Below the pieces are notes generated by a model that was not told the origin of the DNA, made no database searches, and was given only the letters and a program-made list of their open reading frames with translations. Source: Strobilurus pachycystidiatus (Eukaryota; Basidiomycota; Agaricomycetes; Agaricales; Physalacriaceae). Taken from it: DNA of 64,000 bases. Where the stretch lies: assembly GCA_019915135.1 (NCBI GenBank), contig JAHLMK010000006.1:2232001-2296000 (forward strand), written 5' to 3'. Of the stretch, positions 10,460-21,686 are shown piece by piece. A program made the translations under genes and the position numbers. Each line of letters opens with the position of its first letter. Position 1 is the first letter of the stretch.

Positions 10460-12148
10460 AGACTGCATTACAAGAACAACGGAACGATTCTCGAACCTTC
10501 TCTCTTGTGGAGGCTCTTGGGCCGGACAGGAAGGTGACGACAAGTTATTTTCACTTGCTTTGCATTCTCTCCTAGGTCAAGTCAGTCTGTCTCGACAGTC
10601 CGTTAATCAGCCGATACTTGACGTCCGACTGTGATTTATTAATGTGCTTTTGAGTTTTGTTTACTGACGGTATAGTTCGACAGCTTGTGCGATCTCTTTT
10701 GACGTTCATCGCGAGGGACTGAGGGTACATTGCCCTCATAAGCGACTCGCGCTGATAAGGTCTTCAGGACACAAAGATACCTAGGCACAAACACAGAAAT
10801 TCTTGGATTTAGAATCAACGATGCACACAGGTACGCCGGATGTATACCATCCTTCGCGACGGCGATGCCGCCTTTTTCGCGCGTACGCCTTACTCTGACG
10901 TCGCACATACCAACTATCCCATCAGTCATCTTTGTCGCTCTATGAAGCGTCACCACCAGTGAGTTCTCCGTGCTCCCGAAGATATATGCCCCTTTCCCCA
11001 CAGTGCTTCGCGGATTACGAGGCATGTGTTACCGTTTCTTATAGTCCATTCTAACTATCCCACAGTTCGATGGCGTCCTTGAGATCGTTGGATGGCTAGG
11101 CAACATGACGATGTAAACCGCACAGCATATACACAATCCACAAAAGCCAGTAAGCGTCCAGGACCGAATTCGTTGCTGTATCAGGACGCCGTTCCTCCAG
11201 AGCGGTTATCGGTATATGGGAACGTGTCAGAGTCAATGAGGCCCTCGTGAGTGTGTCTTACAGTACCTGGCGGTCTCACTTAATCGAACAATAGAAACCA
11301 ATCTACATTGAGCCCTTTCGTCACCTCTCTCAACACGTTTCCGTGACCCCGCATGCCACCTCTGCTGGAAGGCGTCCTTTTCCGGCCCAGTACGCGGTCC
11401 GTGTGTGGTGTTGCTGACAAGGAATCGCGTAGGCGTAATGTCCATTCAGATAGTCGTCGCTACGGAAATTCTATACAATACTGCCCGTATCGTTTCGCGC
11501 CAGGACCGCGCCCGAACGTAGGATACACATCTCATGGGCATGTGATGCTTTGGGCGCTTGCTGCCAACAGGGTCCGAGTAGTCTACAGCACGAACGAACG
11601 GCATTGCCGGGGACGATAATCCTGCTCGTGTCCTCTTCGGTTGCATCAGCTGCTTAGGCGGTCGGTAGGGAGGTGGAAATTTGAGTCAAGCGTCTCAAGA
11701 CGGAGGACCGGGGAGCGGCGTAAGTACGAGGCGGCAGGTGGATCTGTGGCAAGTATAAATAGTCAGGTTAGATGAATATCACTGTCGAGAGTGACGACCT
11801 TGTAGGCCAAATTGAATCCGGGACCTGTCACCCGTAGCTCCACGCGCTCGTTCTATGTATGTCTGTGCACTCCGATACTTTGTAGATCATGAAAACACTG
11901 AACGTCGACCGCGGGTCCCTCACAAGCATTGCGGGACCGGTTCTGTAAGCAAGGAGAGTCAGTAGGATACGTAGCAATGAGGCTGCGTACATGCCTCGTT
12001 CGCGTGAAGAAGGCCCGGCTACAGCGTGAGTACGATGTTCTGGACAGCCTTTGATTGACAGATTGTTTCGCACCGAACAGCTTCCCACAGGACCGGGTTA
12101 TTGCACTCTTCTCTTCCTCCTCCCGCTGAACACATCCTCGAATCATCC
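10460..12148. other. 5' flank of NLR 1
   Basis: No gene seen. Several blocks are shared with 60700-62177, which defines the duplication. Short open frames on both strands are not conserved between the two copies. Confidence 0.6.
11725..11819 (+). promoter_or_regulatory. TATA-containing segment present only in front of NLR 1
   Basis: TATAAATA at 11754-11761 lies about 390 bp before the ATG. The whole stretch, about 95 bp between 'gtaag' and 'gggacctgtcacc', is missing at the paralogous position near 61843, where the flanking blocks are joined directly. It could be a promoter element gained by copy 1 or lost by copy 2. The role is inferred. Confidence 0.4.
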
Positions 12149-15100
12149 ATGCATAAGCTCAAAAGCATCGGCAAGCGACTGAATCGCGTCTCTCGACGCA
12201 AGTTGGCGTCCAAGAAGTCCGGAGACGAACAGCCTCCGCGCGCGCTCGACGAAGTATCCGCCCCTACTGGTGTGGACGAGCGTACGTCGTCCGCGCAGCA
12301 GGTTCCTCCTGGTGGACCCATTCCGGCGGAGTCGGCCATCTCCTACGGCGGCGAGCGCACAGACAATGGCACATCTGCCCCCGCTGCTGTCGACGGTCCT
12401 GGGAAGTCGTCCTCGCAGGGCGTGCGACCTGATAAGCCCAAACTGGTCGACACGGTTCTCTCTAACGGTGAAATAATCCTCGGGGTGCTCGATCAAGTGG
12501 GACAGGTAGTGCAGAACGTTCCCTGGGTGGGACCTGTGGTCATGGCGATGAGAAAGCTACTCGAGACATACAAGGTTAATGATGCTTCATCCTGTATGCG
12601 TCACGATAGTCATGGATCTCTAGAATTACACCGCGGATCAGGAGCAGGTATCGCAACTAGTCCAGAAATCCCAAGCTATTTGGAACACCGTTGCCCCGGT
12701 GCTTGAACAGGTCCAGACCACTACTCGTTCAGCTTTCCTTGACAATCTCAAGACGGACCTGCTTGGTTATAAGGAGTAAGTGTACCTTCCCATACAACGC
12801 TTAGGAGTGTCTAACATCCCGAAGACTGCTCGACAATGTGACCGACTACGTCAAACGGTACAAGGAACACGGCAAGTTCACGAAGGGCGTTGGCCACGAC
12901 AAGTTCAGTGCCGATTTCAATGCGCTGGATAAGGAGATGGATGGGTACCGCGATTGTCTCCAGGTATGTAATCAATCCAATCAATGACTTTCAATTCTGA
13001 TCTACTGTTCCTCAAGACCAAATGTGCGCTTGCGTTGATTGTGAAGGTTGACTATCTGCATGGCCGAGTGTGAGTGGCATCTTCATATCTCTCACTGGCC
13101 CATGTTTGACTTTGTCATCCAGTATGGAGGCTGATCTCTTCAAATGGCTGGAGAGTCCTCCTGATGGGCGTTCCAATCTCACACGGGCTCGAGAGGCTAG
13201 GATGAAGAGCACTGGCAAATGGCTCATCCTGCATGATCAACGCTTCCTTGAATGGAAGAGGACTCCGGGGTCTTTGTTATGGATATCAGGGAACTGTACG
13301 TTGCAGAACATAAGTTACATGCAGTGACTGACTGTAGTTATAGCGGGCACGGGAAAGACAGTCCTCAGGTAGTAAAGACACTTCAGGCTGTTCCAACATT
13401 ACTGATTCCTTCTCCACCAGCTCAAGCATCATTGACAACATTGATGTTGATAAGAGTATCCCACTGGCATTCTTCTACTTCAGTGTCAACGAGTCCGATG
13501 GCAGCAAGAACCGCTTGAACCCAGCCATCCGGTCCCTTCTCTACCAGCTCTCACGGTACACTCCTACTCCTCATTGCATTACAAGCGACTACTACCATGT
13601 GGCTGGTCGTGGTGGCCAAATCTCTCCTGCACACAAAGTCATCCTTGAGATGCTCAAAAAGGTTCTCCAGGACCTTCCTGATACATATATTGTCCTGGAT
13701 GCATTGGATGAATGTACTTCATCAGAGCACCAGCATCTGCTTGACTTTGTTGAGCTAGTGCATAAATGGCAAGGCACAAAGTTACATTTCCTGATGACAA
13801 GTCAGCCACGTAATCCCTTTACAGACCGTCTTCCTTTCCTCTCCAAACAGATTGACATGAATGTTGAAATCTTTGTGAAAGATGACATTGCTGCCTTCAT
13901 CACCAATCAGCTACAAACCAATGATGCTCTGATGCATTGGGAACCAGAGCAGAAGCAGAAGATCACGGCAACTCTCATGGAACGTGGAGCAGGCATGTAA
14001 GATTTCAATTATTGACTATATCTTTTATTTGTCTGATTTTTTCTTTTCAGGTTTCGCTTTGTTGCTTGCTTGCTTCGCGAGCTGGAGAAGTGTCGTAATG
14101 CAAAGGAATTGGCTACAGCTCTTTCACAGTTACCTCGGGATTTGAATGCACTTTATAACCACATTCTCTCACACAACACTGATGACTATGATCCAGTGTT
14201 GCATCGAGCTCTTCAATGGTTATGCCTCTCTCTTCAAATCATTGACATTGATGAGTTGAATGATGCTGCACTTGCGTTTGACACATCCAATCCTATGTGG
14301 CAATTTGAGCCTATATTACAAACTCAAAACAGAATGCAGTTGACAAAACAACTATCAAGTCTGATTATCATTGTCAAAGGAAAACATGGTTTTCTGGAAG
14401 AAGAAAGAGATTTTGTTTGTAAACATCTTCTCTAATTGAAAATTGAAAACTAACTATGTTATCACTCATCAGGTTCACCTTGCTCACTCATCTGTTTGTG
14501 ACTATCTTACAACTGGGGTCACCAGACTTGCAAAGCAATATATCATTCAGCCATCATCTGGTCATGATATGATTGCTCATACATGTCTTGCACAGCTCTG
14601 CTACTTCAGGACAGAGAACTGGAGTAACACTGACCAAATTCCACACATAAAAGAAAAATTCAAACTTGTGAAGTACTCTGCAAACTCTTGGTTGGAGCAT
14701 CTCAACTTCAGTGGATGTCAATCAGAGAGAATGGAATTAGCAAATTTACTCATGACCCCTCAAAGTCCACAGTGGCATTTTTTGTGTCAGTTACTTCCTT
14801 TATGGGAGGAAAACCATACTGTTTCACTTTTACAATATGCAGCATATAAAAATCAGGAGAATATAGTCCATTTCATAATTGCAGCTGGTTCAATTGAACA
14901 GCAAATACTCAATTCTGCTCTCATCTCATCCTCTGAAATGGACAACAATGATATTGTCAATCTTCTTTTGTCCCACGGTGCTGATGTTAATGCCCAAGGT
15001 GGTAAATATGGGAATGCATTGCAAGCTGCAGCTTTTGGTGGACATGCTACTGTGGTTCAAACTCTTCTTGGCTACGTTGCTGATGTCAATGCTCAAGGTG

Positions 15101-15726
15101 GTAAACATGGGAATGCATTGCAGGCTGCAGCTTATTGTGGAGATGCCACTATTATTCTAACTCTTCTTGATCACGGCGCTGATGTCAATGCTCAAGGTGG
15201 TGAATATGGGAATGCATTGCAGGCTGCAGCTTATCATGGATATGTCACTATTGTTCAAACTCTGCTTGTCCAAAATGCTGATGTCAATGCTCAAGGTGGT
15301 TATTATGGGAATGCATTGCAGGCTGCAGCTTATTGGGGACATGACACTGTTGTTCAAACTCTTCTTGACCAAGGCGCTGATGTCAATGCTCAAGGTGGTA
15401 AATATGGGACTGCATTGCAGGCCGCATCCTTTGAGAGAAACATCAACATTGTTCAAATCCTCCTTGAGCATGATGCTGATGTCAACACAGTAGGAGGGCG
15501 TCATGAAACTGCTTTACTGGCTGTGGCAAAGGGCTGGACAGAAAGAATTCAGAGTTGGTGGAGTGAAGAAAACAACAGTTCTGTAGATATTGTCCATTTG
15601 TTGATAGCACATGGAGCTCATGTTGAGCCTGTGTTGGATTACTATTTTATGCATAAGGAGAAATACTGTGACTCAGACATCATGCAGATCTTACTGAATC
15701 ACAAAGCAGCAAAGGAGCAAGATTGA
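12149..15726 (+). CDS. NLR-like STAND protein: helical N-terminus, NACHT, ankyrin repeats
   Basis: Nine exons (12149-12574, 12624-12775, 12825-12963, 13017-13069, 13123-13295, 13344-13368, 13421-13996, 14051-14414, 14473-15726) join in frame to 1053 aa. The start ATG opens a basic, low-complexity leader (about 1-100). Residues about 105-260 look alpha-helical, like the four-helix N-terminal domains (HeLo/MLKL-like) of fungal STAND proteins; this is inferred. NACHT: P-loop GNSGTGKT at about 313-320, Walker B IVLDALDEC at about 413-421, then TSQPRNPF. Ankyrin repeats fill about 806-1010, five of them nearly identical. By family knowledge, such proteins are nucleotide-dependent switches in non-self recognition, inflammation-like cell death or symbiosis. 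No internal stop. A second, partial copy starts at 62178. Exon 6 is only 25 bases and carries the P-loop. Confidence 0.85.
14980..15474 (+). repeat. Five near-identical 99-bp ankyrin units
   Basis: Units start at 14980, 15079, 15178, 15277 and 15376; a sixth, diverged one starts at 15475. Each encodes 33 residues of the form ADVNAQGGKYGNALQAAAY followed by a variable G(H/D/Y) helix and TLL. The DNA is almost invariant in the ADVNAQGG...NALQAAA half, while positions in the second helix vary. This pattern is known for fungal NLRs whose repeats evolve by exchange between units. Confidence 0.9.
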
Positions 15727-16173
15727 GTAGTACACATATCTTCACTAGTCAATATAAGTATTTTGAAGTTCATTCTTGCTGACTCATATTCAAGTTGCGC
15801 TTATGGTAAGCCTTTCTTTACTCACCCCAATACACCATTTTCCAAGCCAAGCATTCAAGATGGTAAGGTAAGTGAGTAACTTAATGATAAATATTCCCAC
15901 CCACACATTTACACGTATATACATACTCACACCCACAGGCTCTATACACCAGAGCTCTCACCATTCTCCCGCACCCTGATGAAGTGCTGTGCAAGGATCA
16001 TACAAAGTAGTTAGCAACAAAATCTTGAGTCAGAAGAGAAACCATACAATACCAGTAAAGAGATACAGAGTGCAAAAAAAAGTGCTAAAACCGAGGGAAG
16101 AAAGAGATCTAAATCAACTCACCCCTCTTGCCTCAAACCCAGCCTCGCACCATCCCCCATCTGTCATCTCCCA
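15727..16173. other. 3' flank of NLR 1
   Basis: AT-rich, without an open frame of coding character. It ends at the target-site duplication of the hAT-like element. Confidence 0.55.
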
Positions 16174-16574
16174 CTCGCAAATAGTGAATAGTTTGGGTTG
16201 GGTCTGGGTGCCAGAGGGGTGACCCTATCCGGACCCAACAAGACCCGGCACCACAAGGTCCCGGGTCCAGGTTTGAACTGGGTCAGTGGCCGGGTTTTGA
16301 CCGTTTGTCCACTGGTGTGCTCCCACAAGCTTGGACTGATTTGAACCCATATATCAATTTGTTTGTCTCATTGAGGACTACAATATTGCTTCTGAGACTA
16401 TGTAAAACGGTCATATATGCCTGAGTTATCAATCAATTACGCATTCTGGGAGATTTTTGGAGTATTGCCTGACTTAATAGTGTGGTGTCTTGAGCTCAGA
16501 AAAGCTCAAACTCATATACTGAAACATCCGTCTCATTGGGAGCTACAATTTTGGTTTCTTAGTCATATAATATA

Positions 16575-16749
16575 TGTGAGCAGCAAACGGGGTTGGCACT
16601 GTTGATTAGGCGGTAAGTACAGTTGTTTATATACTAGCTACTAAGTTGTCGTGTAACTACGTAGTGTACTCGTGTATCTACAGAGTCAGAAAACATATAC
16701 ATGCTGAGGCGTGGCAGTGACACGTCTGTCGGCTTGCCATACTCTAACA
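16575..16749 (-). repeat. 3' LTR of the small Copia element (175 bp)
   Basis: TGTGAGCAGCAAACGG ... CATACTCTAACA. The partner LTR differs at a handful of positions (for example gtttatata versus gtttataaa), suggesting modest age. Confidence 0.9.
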
Positions 16750-16760
16750 CTTCCCCTCAA
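16750..16760 (-). other. Polypurine tract
   Basis: TTGAGGGGAAG on the minus strand, directly abutting the 3' LTR, where plus-strand DNA synthesis is expected to start. Confidence 0.75.
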
Positions 16761-16770
16761 GCCAACATGT

Positions 16771-17302
16771 CTACCATGCAGCATCAAATTTGCGCTCTCC
16801 AGCAGTATTGGCAGCAGTGCAGGGTTCAGGGCAGTCATGCTGGTAGTGTCCTTTCTTTCTATAATTGAAGCAGGTAATTTCCGAAAGAGGGCGGCGGGTA
16901 CGTTTGCTATCAGCACGGAAAGCGGGCTTCACGTGGCGACGACGACTAAGCAGTTATGCGGGATTCCTCATTGAGGAGGCGTGCAATGACAGAGTCAAGA
17001 GTGAGATCAGATGCGGGGGTGGAATCCAGAGTGATAACAAGATTGTTGAATGAAGTAGGTAGACCCATGGTGAGCACTAGGATAACGTCTTCATCGGCCA
17101 GTGTGATTCTGGCTTGGGTGAGGCAGAACGCTACACTACGGACATCACCAATCCAGGATGACATCTTCCGGTGATCAGATTTGTGCATGGTCATGAAGCA
17201 ACGGCGCAGAGAGATCTTGGTGGAAAATCCCCGGGAACTGAGAACACGCTAAACTTTGTAGTTGTTGTTGGTGAGCTTCATAGCTCCTTTGGCTTCCGAC
17301 AT
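16771..17302 (-). pseudogene. Copia-type Gag remnant (UBN2/gag-polypeptide family)
   Basis: Reads from ATG 17302 (MSEAKGAMKLTNNNYKV, then a stop). An open stretch 17194-16946 follows, containing HRKMSSWIGDV, LADEDVILVLTMGLPTSFNN and SVIARLLNEESR, the hallmark C-terminal half of Copia Gag (UBN2-type). Further downstream a knuckle-like CFNYRKKGHYQHDC keeps the first Cys, His and last Cys of a CCHC motif but has Tyr in place of the second Cys. The frame ends at about 16771, just before the polypurine tract. At least one stop and one frame change make it non-functional as it stands. Confidence 0.75.
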
Positions 17303-17524
17303 GGTGATAGGTTGTGAAGGTTGGAATGATACTAAACACAATATGCGTGAACGGTGCAATGTGACGGTACTTTAACAATATGTCCTGATTTGGCAACAGG
17401 AAGCTACTTGAACGGCGAGAACAACGGGAAACGACGAGGAACAACACGTTGGGATTCGGCACCCAAGAAAGCCAAGACAAGAGCGACGAAAGAAGACAAG
17501 AACAGCGGTTTTCAATGGTTAATG

Positions 17525-17540
17525 GCTGGGGCCCATAACC
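17525..17540 (-). other. Primer-binding site matching the anticodon arm of initiator tRNA-Met
   Basis: Directly next to the 5' LTR, the minus strand reads GGTTATGGGCCCCAGC. Its complement, GCTGGGGCCCATAACC, matches the conserved eukaryotic initiator tRNA-Met anticodon stem-loop (CUGGGCCCAUAACC) with one extra G. Priming by a cleaved half of tRNA-iMet is known for Drosophila copia and yeast Ty5. Confidence 0.7.
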
Positions 17541-17595
17541 TGTGAGCAGCAAACGGAGTTGGCACTGTTGATTAGGCAGTAAGTACAGTTGTTTA

Positions 17596-19144
17596 TGTCA
17601 TGATGCGTCTCCAGGCAGACCACTTGTCTCATCTACACAGCCACACGGCTCATTGCCACAGCCACAACTCTGGCTCACAATAGCTGCACACGCATCTATG
17701 ATCTATCTTCCATGCCACAGAAGCTCTACCGGGAAGTAAAGCAGGATGATGACAGAATCTAGACTCACCAGGAGCTCCGGGAGCACCTGCGCATACTCTC
17801 ATAGTGGATCATTGCAAACACCAGGGGACTGTTACTTGTCACAGCATGACAGTAGCTTCTCTTGGTCTTGAATCGCTTCTCAGGCTATTGCACACATTGT
17901 TGTAATGGCCACAACACTCAGGAACAGCTACAGCACTCAAGAAGGAAGTACACACAAGGTACCACTACCCGGAATCGCTCTAGAGACTCGTGGAGTCATC
18001 TAAAGGGATATCTATTGAAGGAGAAGTCACAACACCAACACCCGACGCTTGGAGAACCTCTGGACCGCAGGAGAAGGTTGTGGAACCATGGAGAAGGTCC
18101 CAGAAGGTTCAGGGCGCCTCCAGAACGTCATCCCGCCGCATTGGGCGCTCTGACTCACTCAGGAGTCGCTGCAGCATGTGGAGCGGCAGGATCCCGCCCT
18201 TTACCCGCTCTGACTCATTCAGGAGTCTCTGGAGTCATCCCAGGAACTTCTTGGCACCCTATGACTCGAGCCAAGTCTATACTTAGGCGCATGAGCGCAT
18301 GCTCCCGCCATTCCCGCCCTCCCGACCAATGGCAGCCCGCCAATCGGGCGCCCGCCCCTTGAAATAGTGGATTAAGTGTCTTCCATCACATCCGACACAA
18401 TGGGAGCTCTGACTCAGTCAGTAACCAATTTGGGACACTAGAATGGTATATAAGTCGAAGTACATTCACCTATGTACTTCAGAGCTGGACATTATTGCAT
18501 CTGCGCTATTGTACATTCCTTCGCAGTACCTTTGGCATCTTGCCTCTGTCATTGGGGAATTGCTCTCTAAGGGGCCCTCTCTCATTGTACGCTTCACTCT
18601 TTGCTGAATCGTACTCTTACTCGTCGTCCTCTCCTCCCTCTCCACTATCCCTTTGCCACAGGATTGTCCTTGCGTCACTGAGTACGCCGTCAATATGCCA
18701 TGCAACTGGACGCTTGCTCTCATTGATGGTATCCCGTGGGGATCTCTGTCAAGTGGGTCAGGGATGAATATGGATGGATCTCTCGGACACTGGCTGTACA
18801 CTTGCTCTCGTCGAGGACAAGGCAATGGTGCAGTCACTGTTGGATTGCTGTCTACGCATCGAGGGTGCTAGACATTGATCCCCGCTTGTGTAGCGCTGCC
18901 CCAATGGAGTGTAATGAGTGGCGCAGGTGAATAGGATCCACGACAACACTATGGGTCTACCGTTGAGCAAGACAACGGCTAGACAATCTGAACAGGAGTC
19001 TCGCTAGGCAGGGTGCCTAGGAGATCTCCTGGCCTCCACCCCGAGGATGGCTTTGGGACATAGGATTCACATATGGAGGTGTGCAGTTTCTGTGTGGCGC
19101 TGTATGAGCTTGAGCACGTGAGAGTGCGGGCTCAGGTCCTAACA
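17596..19144 (+). mobile_element. Solo LTR (1549 bp) inside the Copia 5' LTR
   Basis: Starts TGTCATGATG, ends GGTCCTAACA, flanked by the 5-bp duplication GTTTA (17591-17595 and 19145-19149). The uninterrupted partner LTR shows the empty site. It has a TATA box and no coding potential shared with its relative at 1948-3046. One LTR without internal region is the usual product of LTR-LTR recombination. Orientation follows the TATA box and is therefore inferred. Confidence 0.8.
18447..18454 (+). promoter_or_regulatory. TATA box of the solo LTR
   Basis: TATATAAG, aligned with 2349-2356 of the truncated copy. Confidence 0.6.
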
Positions 19145-19613
19145 GTTTATAAACTAGCTACTAAGTTGTCGTGTAACTACGTAGTGTACTCGTGTATCTA
19201 CAGAGTCAGAAAGCATGTACATGCTGAGACGTGGCAGTGACACGTCTGTCAACTTGCCATACTCTAACAATATAGTGTTGAATGACTGAGATATATATAT
19301 ATTACACCAAAAAGACTACTAAAAATGTGAATTATATTCATATCTTGCCCAAATGGGCACCATTTCTCACGATCAAAAAACAAAAATTATACTACTCTTT
19401 GAGATGCATCAGATGGTTTATGGGTTGAAGGGGTTGCCAGCTGCGTGCGCGTCGGAATTGACATCCGCACACCCAATCTAGTACATATCCAGGTCAATCT
19501 GGGTTTCTGGGTTGACCTTGGGTCTTGAGTCATGACCCGGACCTGGCCCGAGTCATACCCAGACCTGATGCCCGCCCAAACCCGGCTGACCCGGGCTATT
19601 CATTACTTGCAAA

Positions 19614-21474
19614 AGTTTTTTTTCTATTTCTCTCCACCACCATCACCACTATTTGGCTGAGAATGAAACTTGTGTAGAGGTTGAAATTGAGGCTGCAACA
19701 ATGTATGCACTCATCAAAACTCTTGAATCTGAAACTGAGAAGACTCAGGATCAGGTTCCGAGCCCGCCCCAGGGCACTACATGAAACATACTGTATTTAC
19801 GCCGGAAATATAATGAAAAAATGTAAAATTTATTTAGTATTTTTTCACTTTGAAAATGATAAAATTATCATGAAATTGAGTGAAAATATGATGAATACTG
19901 TCCACCACCAGTACAGCTGAGCCACTCCAGTCTGCACTGTCCGGACCCTTCCCCATGGATATTGAGTGAAGAACGACTGTCCACCACCAGTACAGCTGAG
20001 CCACAAAAGGCGGAGTAACTGATAGCTTACGCTATCAGCCATTGGACAGTACCGTTTGTGATAGATATAGACCGGGGATTGAGCAGCCCAGGGAGGTACG
20101 GAGCAGGACCTTTGCAGAGCCAGGCAGTGGTCGTTGCAAACGGTAAGGAAGAAAGTACAAAACGAGTCATGAAAATTACGGCGACGGCCCACGTGGCAAG
20201 CACGCCATCGGCCGCCGGGTCCGCTTGTCCGTGGCCGTGGACTCGACCTCCAACACAACCCCTCGAGTGAAACAGCAGCGGACAAGTAACGATAATGTAA
20301 ACTCACAACCCCACGAATCAAACTGCCACATTGACATGGTTCGCCTCTCAGTCATAGTCCCCATCCTCGTCGTCACTAGCATCCAATCCAATAGTGACGA
20401 CCGCAGCAGCAACATCCTCTAGAGGCGGTGTTTCTGAGCATAGTATCTCCCTAGAGACACTACAGAGACTTTGCAGTTTGAGCCAGCCTTTCCCTAGAGA
20501 AGACCGTTCAGTCGCGAAAAGTGTTAACCAGCATAACCTCTTGCGAGTTCAAGTGCAATTCGAGCACAATTTGGTCTAACACCCACGCAAACACTAAAAC
20601 TCAAAGAATAAGCTCCTACCGAGGTTATAAGAAACATACCAAGTGTGGCAATAGATTATCGTGTTCTTGATACAACCCCTCCAGCGCGAGGATTGTGAAA
20701 GTTGCATAGTTTAAGTTCAGTCAGAGGCTTGTGTGTTGTTCCCTGAAAAACCAGACAATTTGTCAATTGGTCAAAATCCCTACCACCCCCTTCAAACTCG
20801 CACTTTGTGCACACCTACGTTTCTGTTACGCAAGAACCTTGTTTTCAAGTGTAGTGTTGTAGTAAATCAAGCTTGATTTTCTATTGCAAAAACGCAATAT
20901 CCCAAGACCGCAGATACCTTACTCTCATTCAGAGTATTAAGAGTTGTGTTGTTTGTTAGGTGTGATTCTACGCCTCTAAAATAACGTGCACATCAACGGG
21001 CTCAAGTGATACACCAGTGTGGGAGTGCTCTGAGAGGCGCTCGTGAAACGTCGGCCTCAGCGCCACTTCTTGTTTAGGTCATATACCCATATATGGACAA
21101 CCACACTTCCCTTCGACTCATACTTCCCCGCGTTTGGTTTCTATTCTGTCGTACTCTCACTTTTACCTACACACACGTCAATCCGGTTATCTTCCCAGCC
21201 CACGGTCACTTAGATACAATATTGCATATACTTACGATACCTTACTTTAGACAGCAGGACAATTGCTCATATAGTTCTAGACTAGGTCTCGTGTCCTTCG
21301 TCTTGGACCACCCATACTCTCAATCTCACTTCTTACTCTCTGGTTATACGGCTTCACGCGTGAGCTATCATTGCTTGAACTATCATATCGGTTTCTACTC
21401 TATTCAGGACATCTGTCCGTCTCTCGTACCCACCTTGGACACTCCAGCTAGCGCTCCCGATCCTCGGCGACTCT
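19614..21474. other. Unassigned stretch; probably 5' arm of the Gypsy element near its right end
   Basis: No gene recognised. It contains a 29-bp direct repeat (19897-19925 and 19976-20004, starting ACTGTCCACCACCAG) and an 8-bp-arm hairpin CTGATAGC/GCTATCAG at 20019-20038. Because the 20-kb element inserted at 21475-21482, this DNA was originally continuous with 41853 onward, which leads into the Gypsy gag. The right part is therefore likely the Gypsy LTR or leader, but I could not find its LTR ends. Confidence 0.4.
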
Positions 21475-21482
21475 CATATAAC

Positions 21483-21498
21483 TAGACTTGACCACGAA
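21483..21498 (+). repeat. Left terminal inverted repeat of the 20-kb element
   Basis: TAGACTTGACCACGAA. Differs from the right end at two of 16 positions. Confidence 0.8.
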
Positions 21499-21686
21499 TG
21501 AGGAGTAGAAAGGAATATATTCAACTATATTTGTACTCTTACTCATGAATATGAATATACAAATGTCACAAATATATGCAAGTGAAGGGTATGTGACAAA
21601 TAGGGAATATGGGTCCCGGAAAGGCAAATATTTGCCATGAATATTTCACAAATGTAGCCTAAGTTTGTCATGTAAAATGAACCCCG

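Larger units (their letters stand above)
9660..13996. repeat. Segmental duplication, copy 1 (matches 60207-64000)
   Basis: The upstream region and first exons of NLR 1 match, block after block and in direct orientation, the region upstream of and within NLR 2. The left end of the match also lies at 54560-54605, before the inserted KDZ element. Coding exons are much better conserved than the upstream DNA, and intron positions are identical in both copies. The match probably continues past the window end. Confidence 0.9.
16575..19269 (-). mobile_element. Small Copia-type retrotransposon encoding only Gag (TR-GAG type)
   Basis: Minus orientation. Two 175-bp LTRs (16575-16749 and the interrupted 17541-19269) begin TGTGAG and end TAACA on the plus strand. 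The TSD is ATATA at 16570-16574 and 19270-19274. The internal region is only 791 bp (16750-17540) and holds a primer-binding site, a gag remnant and a polypurine tract, but no protease, integrase or reverse transcriptase. It is a non-autonomous LTR element. It is inserted in the hAT-like element and itself holds a later LTR insertion (17596-19144). Confidence 0.85.
17541..19269 (-). repeat. 5' LTR of the small Copia element, interrupted
   Basis: Bases 17541-17595 and 19150-19269, without the insertion and one TSD copy, add up to the same 175 bp as the partner LTR. Confidence 0.85.
16182..19605. mobile_element. Non-autonomous hAT-like element, split by a Copia insertion
   Basis: Left end TAGTGAATAG..GGGT (16182), right end complementary to TAATGAATAGCCCGGGT (ends 19605). 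Flanking 8-bp direct repeats are CTCGCAAA (16174-16181) and CTTGCAAA (19606-19613), one mismatch. Both termini continue into GGGTCTGGGT-rich subterminal DNA. After removing the Copia insertion (16575-19269 plus one TSD) about 725 bp remain, with no transposase. It is therefore a MITE-like passenger that needs a transposase from elsewhere. Confidence 0.8.

Noticed and set aside
15157..15504. Open minus-strand frame opposite the ankyrin repeats
   Set aside because: It is periodic only because the sense strand is a 99-bp repeat, and it shows the composition of an antisense shadow.
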